DNA from: an uncultured Christensenellaceae bacterium
GTDB lineage: Bacteria > Bacillota > Clostridia > Christensenellales > CAG-314
Length of the DNA: 64,000 nucleotides
Assembly: GCA_910586625.1 (NCBI GenBank)
Contig: CAJUIZ010000005.1
Span: 1-64,000, forward strand
Reading direction: 5' to 3'
Positions 46,741 to 54,341 of this stretch are shown piece after piece. The translations under genes were made by a program, and so were the position numbers. The notes beneath the pieces were generated by a model that was not told where the DNA came from, searched no databases, and saw nothing but the letters and a program-made list of their open reading frames with translations. The stretch's first letter is position 1. The number at the start of each line of letters is the position of its first letter.

Positions 46741-46938
46741 ATGAATTACATAGACCTGATTGGACTTGAAGTTTGTGCAGCCGAAAGCAAATTGCTTGAA
46801 ATAGGTATAACAAACTTCAAGTTTGTTTATTATGTAGATAGAAAGCAAAGCAAATATGACAAGGAGATAGTAACGGCGGTAAGAGAAAAGGGCGACCTTT
46901 TGGAGCTTGTCGTGTGCCGTTATTTGTTCGAAGTATAA
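46741..46938 (+). CDS. Small unknown protein between frr and uppS
   Basis: 65 residues with no membrane segment. The pattern helix (LEVCAAESKLLEIGI) then strands ending LLELVVCRYLFEV resembles single PASTA-like repeats found as stand-alone small proteins in Clostridia. ATG 46741 lies 5 bp after frr and uppS begins 1 bp after the stop, so it is embedded in the operon and probably real. The function is unknown. Confidence 0.65.
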   Translation: MNYIDLIGLEVCAAESKLLEIGITNFKFVYYVDRKQSKYDKEIVTAVREKGDLLELVVCRYLFEV

Positions 46939-46939
46939 A

Positions 46940-47617
46940 ATGGCAATTCCTACTCACGTAGCGATTATAATGGACGGAAACGGTCGTTGGGCAAAACGGA
47001 AGGGTTTACCGCGCATTTTCGGTCACAAGCGCGGCTTGGACGTAGCCGAACGCATAATAGAGTGTTCGCGAACGTCGGGAGTCAAATATTTGTCGTTATA
47101 CGTATTCTCTACGGAAAATTGGAAGCGTCCCGAAGTAGAAGTAAATTCGTTGTTTTCATTGGCGGATAAATATTTAAGCAGGCTGGAAAAGTTTTGCGCA
47201 GACAAGGTTCGAATAGTAGTATCGGGTGAAAGCGAAGGTTTGCCGCAGGGCTTGGCGGACAAAATAGAATATATTCAGGATAAAACCAAAGAATTTAATT
47301 CTATTTGCGTTAACTTGTGTATAAACTACGGTGGTCAAAGAGAGATAGCGGAAGCCGCAAAACGGCTCAATGAGAAAAAAATGCAGTTCACGGTAGAAGG
47401 TATAACGGAAAATTTGTATAATTCTTTTATACCTGCGCCCGATTTGATAATACGCACCGGCGGACAGAAACGGCTGAGTAATTTTTTACTATTTCAAAGC
47501 GCGTACGCCGAATTGTATTTTTCCGACACTTATTGGCCTGATTTCAGCAACGAAGAGTATCATAGCATATTGGAAGATTACGAATGCCGTACTCGTAATT
47601 TCGGAGGCATAATTTAA
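46940..47617 (+). CDS. uppS: Isoprenyl transferase UppS
   Basis: Cis-prenyltransferase making undecaprenyl diphosphate, the lipid carrier for peptidoglycan. 225 residues, a little short: IMDGNGRWAKRKGLPR near 10-25 with catalytic Asp, the GHKRG loop near 28, the LYVFSTENWKRP block near 54-65, and the C-terminal RTGGQKRLSNFLLFQSAY near 182-199. ATG 46940 gives MAIPTHVAIIMDGNG, as expected. A longer upstream frame lies within the 65-residue gene. It overlaps cdsA by one base. Confidence 0.96.
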   Translation: MAIPTHVAIIMDGNGRWAKRKGLPRIFGHKRGLDVAERIIECSRTSGVKYLSLYVFSTENWKRPEVEVNSLFSLADKYLSRLEKFCADKVRIVVSGESEGLPQGLADKIEYIQDKTKEFNSICVNLCINYGGQREIAEAAKRLNEKKMQFTVEGITENLYNSFIPAPDLIIRTGGQKRLSNFLLFQSAYAELYFSDTYWPDFSNEEYHSILEDYECRTRNFGGII

Positions 47618-48621
47618 TGCTTAATAAAAAGAGTTTAATCAACAGAATATGGGTGGGCGCGCTTATTTTTATCGGAATGATAGGAATAATCGCGTTGAAT
47701 ATATTTTTTCCGAATTATTCGCACTCGTCTAATAATCAGTTAATAAGCGGAAGAGCTATCAACTCCGTGATTCTTGCGGTGCTGATATTATTGTCCGTTG
47801 TGGAAATGCGCAGAGCGTTCGGCAAAGAACGTATTCCGGATTGTTTCAGTTGGCTCATTTGGCTGTACGGAATAGGTCTTGCGTCTATGTACAGTCTTTT
47901 CGGTTTTATCGGCATTATATTCTTTACTTTGGTTGTGTTTATCGCTGCCATCGTAACTTCTTTGGTTAAAAACCGAGTGGACAGTCTTATTTACATAGGC
48001 TTTATGTTGGTATATCCCGGTTTGTTTATGGCTACGATGCTGTACTTAAACCGTTCGGCATCCACGCAGATAGTGTCGCCGGAAAGCCCCTTATATCCGT
48101 TTTTGGAAAACGACATTTGGTCGTTTTTGGGCGGAGACCGCGTTACCAATTTGCTTCCGTTGAACGGTATTTCTTTAGCGTTCGTGTTTGCGGTGTCGTC
48201 TTTTACCGACGTGTTCGCGTTCTTTGTGGGAAGCTTGTTCGGTAAGCATAAGCTTTGTCCCGAAATTAGTCCCAAAAAGACTGTCGAAGGTTCTGTCGGC
48301 GGAGTAGTAGGCGGAGTGTTCGGTTCGGCGTTTGTATACTTTTTGTTCGATTATTTCAAAGTATTCGGCGAGCAATTCGGGCTTACGTTTGCGGGCTACG
48401 GCTTGTCGACAGCGCATATAGTTGTGACATACGTTATAATCGGTCTGTTCGGTTCGGTAACTACGCAAATAGGCGATTTGATAGCAAGCCAAGTAAAACG
48501 TTACTGCGGTATTAAAGATTACAGCAGAATTTTGGGCGAACACGGCGGAATAATGGACAGATTCGACGGTATAATGATTACATCCGTTTTGGTCGCGTTC
48601 GTATTTATGTTTATCTACTAA
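47617..48621 (+). CDS. cdsA: Phosphatidate cytidylyltransferase CdsA
   Basis: Converts phosphatidic acid and CTP to CDP-diacylglycerol, the precursor of anionic phospholipids. 334 residues, longer than the typical 260-280, with about eight membrane helices. The extra length is in the N-terminal half (residues 25-50 and 145-180 loops). The CDS signature is intact near 290-315: KRYCGIKDYSRILGEHGG followed by IMDRFD. It overlaps uppS and dxr by one base each. Confidence 0.96.
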   Translation: MLNKKSLINRIWVGALIFIGMIGIIALNIFFPNYSHSSNNQLISGRAINSVILAVLILLSVVEMRRAFGKERIPDCFSWLIWLYGIGLASMYSLFGFIGIIFFTLVVFIAAIVTSLVKNRVDSLIYIGFMLVYPGLFMATMLYLNRSASTQIVSPESPLYPFLENDIWSFLGGDRVTNLLPLNGISLAFVFAVSSFTDVFAFFVGSLFGKHKLCPEISPKKTVEGSVGGVVGGVFGSAFVYFLFDYFKVFGEQFGLTFAGYGLSTAHIVVTYVIIGLFGSVTTQIGDLIASQVKRYCGIKDYSRILGEHGGIMDRFDGIMITSVLVAFVFMFIY

Positions 48622-49727
48622 TGAAAAAGGTTGCGATATTGGGCAGTACCGGTTCGATAGGTACGCAAACTTTGGACGTTATTCGACGTTATCCTGACAA
48701 GTTGCGCGTTTATTCGTTGGTAGCGTATTCCAACGCTTCGAAATTGAACGAGCAAGCGCGCGAGTTTAATCCCGAATACTCCGCGCTTATCGGCGTCGAC
48801 GGCGAAGACTGCCTGATACAGGCCGTACAAGGCTGTGATTTGGCAGTTGTGGCAACTCGCGGCATATGCTCCATAGAAAGCGTATTGTACTGTATAAATC
48901 ACGGTATAGACGTAGCTATCGCGAATAAAGAAGCTCTTGTTTGCGCCGGCAGCCTGATAACCGAAGCGTTGCAGCGCGGAAAATCTCGGTTAATTCCGAT
49001 AGACAGCGAGCATTTCGCAATCAGTCAGTGTCTCGTAGGCAGGGACTCTTCGTGCGTCTCCAAGTTGCTGTTGACGGCAAGCGGCGGACCGTTCCGCGAA
49101 TTCGCATTGTCCGAACTGAACGACGTAACCCCGTTGCAGGCGCTCAAACACCCTAATTGGAGTATGGGACAAAAAATTACGGTGGACAGCGCAACTATGG
49201 CGAATAAAGCGTTGGAAGTTATCGAAGCCAAGTGGCTGTTTGGAGTAGATCCGAATTTGATAGAAATAGTAGTTCATCCGCAAAGCGTCGTTCATTCTAT
49301 GGTGGAATTTTCCGACGGGAGTGTTATAGCTCAAATGGGCCGAGCGGATATGCGCATACCCATTCAAAGCGCGTTGCTGAATAGGTGCGGAGATAACCTT
49401 GCCGGCAGCGTAAATTTTGCCGAATTACGGACGTTGACGTTTGAAAGCTGCGATTTTGAAAGATTTCCTTGCGCGAAGCTCGGGCACGAAATATTTCGAT
49501 ATCCGCCTTTGTGCGCAACAGTAATGAACGCGGCTAACGATGTGTGCGTTGAAAGTTTTTTGCGAAGTAAGTTGTCTTTTACGGGTTTTTATAATATAAT
49601 ATCTCGTACGATAGACCGCTTTTCCGACAAGGCGGCGCGATTGCAGGTTAACGTCGATAATATCAAATTGCTTGACGGACTTGCAAAGAATTACGTATAC
49701 GAACTTATAAACGGAGATATATGCTGA
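48621..49727 (+). CDS. dxr: 1-deoxy-D-xylulose 5-phosphate reductoisomerase
   Basis: NADPH enzyme of the MEP isoprenoid pathway that forms 2-C-methylerythritol 4-phosphate. 368 residues: NADP site VAILGSTGSIGTQTLDVI at 4-21, IANKEALVCAG near 98-108, metal and substrate residues in IPIDSEHFAISQCL near 121-134 and TASGGPFRE near 151. Together with ispG in the same operon it supplies precursors for UppS. rseP overlaps its end by 7 bp. Confidence 0.98.
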   Translation: MKKVAILGSTGSIGTQTLDVIRRYPDKLRVYSLVAYSNASKLNEQAREFNPEYSALIGVDGEDCLIQAVQGCDLAVVATRGICSIESVLYCINHGIDVAIANKEALVCAGSLITEALQRGKSRLIPIDSEHFAISQCLVGRDSSCVSKLLLTASGGPFREFALSELNDVTPLQALKHPNWSMGQKITVDSATMANKALEVIEAKWLFGVDPNLIEIVVHPQSVVHSMVEFSDGSVIAQMGRADMRIPIQSALLNRCGDNLAGSVNFAELRTLTFESCDFERFPCAKLGHEIFRYPPLCATVMNAANDVCVESFLRSKLSFTGFYNIISRTIDRFSDKAARLQVNVDNIKLLDGLAKNYVYELINGDIC

Positions 49728-51028
49728 ATATAATTTGCAGTTTTTCATCATTTATGACTTGGGTCGGGCGAGTTTTGCTCGCCTTCGTCATTTTGATGTT
49801 TATGGTACTGATACACGAAACGGGACACTATACGGCGGGAAAAATTCTCGGTTTTCAAATCAACGAATTCGCCATAGGAATGGGACCGAAAATATTCTCT
49901 AAAAAGAAGAAAAACGGAGAAATTTTTTCTTTGCGCGCTTTGCCGTTGGGTGGTTTTTGCGCGTTCGAAGGGGAAAGCGAAGATACGGGCAACGCCAAGG
50001 CGTTTAACAGTCAAAAGCCCTGGAAACGACTGATAGTTTTGTTTTCGGGCGCGCTGTTTAACTTTTTGTCGGCGATTATTATAGGAATCATTGTGTTTTC
50101 CTGTTACGGCGATACTGTGGCAGTCGTTACCAACGTTTACGATTATGCGCCGTCGGCGAATCAGCAGCTGCTTAGCGGAGACGTAATTTACAAGATAGAC
50201 GGGAAGCGCGTATTCGTATTGGATGAAATAGGCAGATATATGGATTCCGATAAAGAAATGACGTTCGAAGTACTGCGTCCCGAAAAGGCAGACGACGGCA
50301 GCATCGTTTACAAAAACGTTACGTTAAACGGGCTGACAAAGAATACCTTTTATTCTTCGGTGCTTACCAAAGTCGACGGTGACTATAAGGACGTCAGCGG
50401 AGAGCATAAGCTGGCGGTTGGGACGACGATATACAAGCTCGACGGCAAGTCGTTGGGAAGCAAAGGGAGTTTTCAGCGCTTTTTGGAAGAAGCCGGCGAC
50501 GTGTGCATGCTTACAGCAATCGGCTCGGACGGCAGTCTTATCGATTTCACGGTAGACAAGACCGTTTTTATTAACAATAAAATAGCCGTGCAGGACAGCG
50601 CGTACAACGGTATAGGAATGACGGTTAGTTATGCTAATTACCGTTTCGGTTTCGGCGAGTCGGTAGCTCGTACTTTTCCGTATTGCGGCGAAGTCGGGAT
50701 GCTGGTTTTGCGAACCCTTGGCGGACTTATTACCGGTGCCGTAGGCATTGACCAAGTCGGCGGACCTATAACTACGATAAGTATGACCAGTCAGGTAGTG
50801 GCCATGGGTTTCGGCAGCGTGTTAAAGCTTATAGTGCTGATTTCCGTTAACCTTGCAGTGTTCAATTTGCTGCCTGTGCCTGCTTTGGACGGCTGTCAAA
50901 TGGTTTTCGTGTTAATAGAATGGATTGCTCGGAAACCCGTGAATCGTAAGGTGCAGGGATATATAAACGGCATCGGTCTGATTGTTCTTTTGGTCTTGAT
51001 GGTTTTAATCGACCTATTAAAGCTTTAA
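49721..51028 (+). CDS. rseP: Site-2 intramembrane zinc metalloprotease RseP/RasP
   Basis: Cleaves membrane substrates such as anti-sigma factors and signal-peptide remnants. 435 residues: four membrane helices, zinc motif LIHETGHYTAGKILG near 30-44, first PDZ-like region (about 140-200), a second degenerate one (about 215-270), and the C-terminal LLPVPALDGCQMVF near 387-400 with the third zinc ligand. It starts within dxr, and ispG follows after 3 bp. Confidence 0.95.
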   Translation: MLNIICSFSSFMTWVGRVLLAFVILMFMVLIHETGHYTAGKILGFQINEFAIGMGPKIFSKKKKNGEIFSLRALPLGGFCAFEGESEDTGNAKAFNSQKPWKRLIVLFSGALFNFLSAIIIGIIVFSCYGDTVAVVTNVYDYAPSANQQLLSGDVIYKIDGKRVFVLDEIGRYMDSDKEMTFEVLRPEKADDGSIVYKNVTLNGLTKNTFYSSVLTKVDGDYKDVSGEHKLAVGTTIYKLDGKSLGSKGSFQRFLEEAGDVCMLTAIGSDGSLIDFTVDKTVFINNKIAVQDSAYNGIGMTVSYANYRFGFGESVARTFPYCGEVGMLVLRTLGGLITGAVGIDQVGGPITTISMTSQVVAMGFGSVLKLIVLISVNLAVFNLLPVPALDGCQMVFVLIEWIARKPVNRKVQGYINGIGLIVLLVLMVLIDLLKL

Positions 51029-51031
51029 CTT

Positions 51032-52066
51032 ATGAAGAAACAGGTAAAAATAAGAAACTTAATTATAGGCGGCGGAGCGGCGATAGCCGTACAGTCTATG
51101 ACGAACGTTTCGGTGAAAAACGTCGATTTGTCTGTCGGACAAATCGAAGGTCTTGTCAATGCGGGCTGCGACATAGTACGCGTTGCGTTGCCCAATGCCA
51201 AATGCGTCGCGCCTTTCAAAGAAATCCGCGAACGCGTAAACGTACCGTTGGTTGCCGATATTCATTTCGACGCCGGTTTGGCTGTAAAGGTTATGGAAGC
51301 GGGAGCGGACAAGGTACGAATAAACCCCGGTAATACTCCGCTTAAACAGTTGGACGCGGTAATTGACTGCGCCAAGGCGAACGGAGCTGTTATTCGATTG
51401 GGCGTTAATGCAGGTTCGGTAGACAAGTCTGTTTTGCGCGAGTGCGGCGGCGACGTAGCCGAGGCTATGGCAAGAAATTTGAAAAACTACGTAGAGTACT
51501 GCGAAGAACGCAATTTCGGCGACTTAGTATTGTCCGTCAAAAGCAGCGACGTGCGCGTTACCGTTGCCGCAAACCGACTAATCTCAGCATTACCGTACCC
51601 GATACATTTGGGCGTTACCGAAGCCGGGTTGGCTTATCAGGGAATAATAAAAAATTCCATTGGGATAGGCGCGTTGCTTTTGGACGGAATAGGCGATACA
51701 ATTCGCGTTTCGTTAACTTCAGATCCGTTGGAAGAAGTGAAGGCGGGGCAGGCGATATTGTCCGCTTTGGGTATGAGAGCAGGAGCGCAGTTTGTTTCCT
51801 GTCCTAAATGCGGGCGATGCAGTGTAGATCTCGAGAGCGTCGCCGCAGAAGTTTACGAGTACGTCGCGCCTATTCGAAAAAACGTCAAAATTGCCGTAAT
51901 GGGCTGCGAAGTCAACGGTCCGGGAGAATGCCGCGACGCGGATTTGGGATTGGCGGGCGCCGGCGGAAAGTTCGTATTTTTTAAGCACGGTAACATATAC
52001 AAGACCGTTGAACAAGACAATGCAGTTGAAGAATTCAAGAAAGAAATCGATTTACTTTGCAAATGA
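51032..52066 (+). CDS. ispG: IspG (GcpE), HMBPP synthase
   Basis: A [4Fe-4S] enzyme that reduces methylerythritol cyclodiphosphate to HMBPP, the penultimate MEP step. 344 residues. TIM-barrel with IQSMTN-type start (VQSMTNVSVKNV near 20-31), VADIHFDAGLA near 74-84 and NPGNT near 98. Cluster cysteines are in SCPKCGRCSVD near 258-268 and MGCEVNGPGE near 289-298. It overlaps the polC-like gene by 4 bp (ATGA). Confidence 0.97.
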   Translation: MKKQVKIRNLIIGGGAAIAVQSMTNVSVKNVDLSVGQIEGLVNAGCDIVRVALPNAKCVAPFKEIRERVNVPLVADIHFDAGLAVKVMEAGADKVRINPGNTPLKQLDAVIDCAKANGAVIRLGVNAGSVDKSVLRECGGDVAEAMARNLKNYVEYCEERNFGDLVLSVKSSDVRVTVAANRLISALPYPIHLGVTEAGLAYQGIIKNSIGIGALLLDGIGDTIRVSLTSDPLEEVKAGQAILSALGMRAGAQFVSCPKCGRCSVDLESVAAEVYEYVAPIRKNVKIAVMGCEVNGPGECRDADLGLAGAGGKFVFFKHGNIYKTVEQDNAVEEFKKEIDLLCK

Positions 52067-53703
52067 TAATAGAACAGCTACGTCGTCAATTTGAAAATAT
52101 GCCCGATTTGCGAGCAAGAGAAATTCGCGTTGATAAGCAATTGCGAAAAATTTTTTGTACGCTTTCTTATCCGAATTTGACGGACGTTGACGCGCAGGTG
52201 AGAAACGATATAGCTGCGTACGTGAAAAAGCTTGTTCCGCAGGGATATTCCTGTTCCGTTTCCTTTGTAAACGACAGTTTTACCGAAGCAAGCTTCCGTA
52301 AACTTTTATCCGAGTTTTTCAAAAAAAATTTTCCCGTCTTTGCCGCTTTGGGCGCGAATGCGGAAGTTAAATTTGAAGAAAAAAACATAAAAGTAATATT
52401 TCGAGTTAATCCCGTCACGGAAAAGAATGCCGAAGCCGCGTTACTAACGGACAAGCTGTCGGCGTTTTTTGCCGATTATACCAGTTACTGCGTTAGCTTC
52501 TTTTTGTCGGCTGCCGACTCCGAATTGCCTAAGGCGGATTTTTCGGAGCAGGAAAAATTGGTACGTTTGGCAATCAACCGCGAATTATTAAAGCCGTCGC
52601 GCTGTTTTGCGGTATCGAATGTGACCAAACACATAGGCAAAATAATACAGTCGTCCCCTATGTACATAGCGGATATCCGCAAGCCGTCGGAATCGTATGT
52701 CGTATGCGGTACGGTTTCGGGGAAAACCCTTAAATCGTCGAAGAACAATCCCAATATGTACGTTTGCAAGTTTACTTTGTCCGACGCTTCGGGCGGAAGT
52801 ATACCTTGCGTAATTTTTACACGCTTCGATATTTCCGACTATAAAACGATAAAAGAAACTATGGGAAAGACCGATTCCGAAGCGTTGACCATATCCAGAA
52901 CGCGGTCGCTTGCAAACGACAAGAAGATGAAAAAAATGATGGATATTTACGATGGAATGTCGGTAATAGTTCGCGGTAAAGCGGCGTATAATTCGTTCAG
53001 CGAGCAGTTGGAAATGTGCGTTTACGATTTGTGCAAGTGCAATATAGCGCCGATTGGCAACGCCGCGCATTACAATAAAACCATACCCGACGAGTATTCC
53101 GTAGTAAAGCCCGAAGTTTACAGCGAATATGTGCAGACGTCGTTCGTTTCGAACGAACGGCGGAGCCGTTCGCCGTTGAACGGTAAATCGTACGTGGTGC
53201 TGCATGCCAACGCCACCGGCTATAACGTTGTAAAAGACAAAATCGTAGCGATTTGCGCAGTAAAAATCGAAGACGGACGCATTTCCGAAAAGATATTTTC
53301 CTATGTTAATCCCGAAGCCGACGTTGACGCGCACGTATTGGACAAAGCCAAGATAACGGTGGACAGATTGGTGTTCTATCCTACTATTACTGAGCTGATT
53401 CCCGACTTGTTCAAATTTATGTACGGCAGCGTACTTGTGGGTTTGGACGCGCCCAAAATAATCGATATTCTCAATTACTACGCTTCGCCCGTAGGATATC
53501 GGTTTACTAACGAGACGGAGCACCAAGGCGACGTGTTTTCGCTGCTGTTCGATACGAGCGGACATACGCACAAGCCGAACTGTTCTCGAATAGAAGACGT
53601 AGCTAAGCATTGCCGCGTAACCTGTCTCGGCAGCGTATTTTGTCACGAATCGGCTGTGACCACGGCGCGTTGTATGGCAGTACTGTCAAATAGGTCGAAA
53701 TAA
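52063..53703 (+). CDS. PolC-derived protein without PHP and polymerase domains; inactive exonuclease fold
   Basis: 546 residues at the position normally occupied by polC. Residues 1-220 align in style with the PolC N-terminal domains. About 225-340 is the OB fold (VVCGTVSGKTLKSSKNN, CVIFTRFD, GMSVIVRGKAAYNSF). A linker of about 35 residues replaces the first PHP half. Residues 376-546 follow the DnaQ-type exonuclease strand by strand, but the catalytic acids are gone: DxE is HxN in VLHANATGY, the HNxxFD Asp is Ile in GLDAPKII, and the last HxxxxxD Asp is Thr in CHESAVTTA. The gene then stops. PolC is normally about 1,440 residues with PHP and palm domains. ATG 52063 overlaps the ispG stop (a TTG at 52057 is the alternative). 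It has no ribosome binding site and is probably translated by coupling. The role is unknown, perhaps a non-catalytic replisome or nucleic-acid-binding factor. It is not an obvious pseudogene, since 1.6 kb are open. Confidence 0.8.
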   Translation: MIIEQLRRQFENMPDLRAREIRVDKQLRKIFCTLSYPNLTDVDAQVRNDIAAYVKKLVPQGYSCSVSFVNDSFTEASFRKLLSEFFKKNFPVFAALGANAEVKFEEKNIKVIFRVNPVTEKNAEAALLTDKLSAFFADYTSYCVSFFLSAADSELPKADFSEQEKLVRLAINRELLKPSRCFAVSNVTKHIGKIIQSSPMYIADIRKPSESYVVCGTVSGKTLKSSKNNPNMYVCKFTLSDASGGSIPCVIFTRFDISDYKTIKETMGKTDSEALTISRTRSLANDKKMKKMMDIYDGMSVIVRGKAAYNSFSEQLEMCVYDLCKCNIAPIGNAAHYNKTIPDEYSVVKPEVYSEYVQTSFVSNERRSRSPLNGKSYVVLHANATGYNVVKDKIVAICAVKIEDGRISEKIFSYVNPEADVDAHVLDKAKITVDRLVFYPTITELIPDLFKFMYGSVLVGLDAPKIIDILNYYASPVGYRFTNETEHQGDVFSLLFDTSGHTHKPNCSRIEDVAKHCRVTCLGSVFCHESAVTTARCMAVLSNRSK

Positions 53704-53724
53704 GTAATTATTTTTTGTAAATGC

Positions 53725-53753
53725 TTGTCAAAGTATTTTAGTTGTGGTATAAT
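53725..53753 (+). promoter_or_regulatory. Promoter of the rimP-nusA-infB operon
   Basis: TTGTCA (53725-53730) and TATAAT (53748-53753) with 17 bp between. Confidence 0.82.
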
Positions 53754-53759
53754 TTGACC

Positions 53760-53875
53760 ATAATAAATTGCGCAAACGTGTCGTTTTGTTTGCTATGCGC
53801 AATTTCGCCAAAGTTAATTACTACTGTGGTGAGAGTGGGGGTTTCTCCACTCTCAACTTAATGTAAGGGGGATTT
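53760..53875 (+). promoter_or_regulatory. Two-hairpin leader of rimP-nusA
   Basis: Hairpin 1 has a 10-bp perfect stem AAATTGCGCA (53765-53774) / TGCGCAATTT (53796-53805). Hairpin 2 is TGAGAGTGG/CCACTCTCA (53830-53838 and 53847-53855). GGGGG follows 7 bp before the ATG. A GAGAGTGG...CCACTCTC hairpin ahead of rimP recurs in many Bacillota as far as I recall. It may bind NusA or RimP for feedback (inference). Confidence 0.55.
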
Positions 53876-54331
53876 ATGGGTAAGGTATCGGAGCAAGTGT
53901 TGGAGCTGGTTCGGCCTATCGCCGAACAGTTCGGTTTGGAAGTGCTGGAAGTGCTGTACGAAAAAAAATACGACGGTATGAACCTTACTGTGGTAATAGA
54001 CAAGGACGGCGGCGTAACTATCGATGATTGCGAGAAGCTGCATCGCGCAATCGACGAACCGTTGGACAACTTGGACCCTATCGAAGGCGCGTATATACTA
54101 AACGTTTCATCGCCCGGACTGGACAGACCGTTGAAAACGGAACGCGACTATAAGCGCAACGTAGGTAAAAAAATTTCAGTAAAATTATATAAACCGCTGA
54201 ATAACAAAAAAACGTACGAAGGCGTTTTGACAAGTTATGACGACGAGTCTTTCGTTATTCTGACAAAAGACGGCTCGGTAACGTTTAATAAGAAGGATAC
54301 GGCAAAGGTAGAGCCTATCATAGAGTTTTAG
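53876..54331 (+). CDS. rimP: Ribosome maturation factor RimP
   Basis: Assists 30S assembly. 151 residues: an N-terminal alpha/beta domain with LEVLEVLYEKKYDGMNLTVVIDKDGGVTIDDC near 20-51 and the VSSPGLDRPLKTERDY block near 76-91, then an SH3-like C-terminal barrel (about 92-151). It is the first gene of the nusA operon, preceded by a structured leader. Confidence 0.96.
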   Translation: MGKVSEQVLELVRPIAEQFGLEVLEVLYEKKYDGMNLTVVIDKDGGVTIDDCEKLHRAIDEPLDNLDPIEGAYILNVSSPGLDRPLKTERDYKRNVGKKISVKLYKPLNNKKTYEGVLTSYDDESFVILTKDGSVTFNKKDTAKVEPIIEF

Positions 54332-54341
54332 GAGGTATACA

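Noticed and set aside
52588..53646. A 352-codon open frame antisense to the PolC-like gene
   Set aside because: It is in register with strongly coding plus-strand sequence, its product is tyrosine/arginine-rich with no family motif, and it lacks a ribosome binding site. Similar long antisense frames occur over nusA (54318-55388), ackA and tsf because of codon bias.
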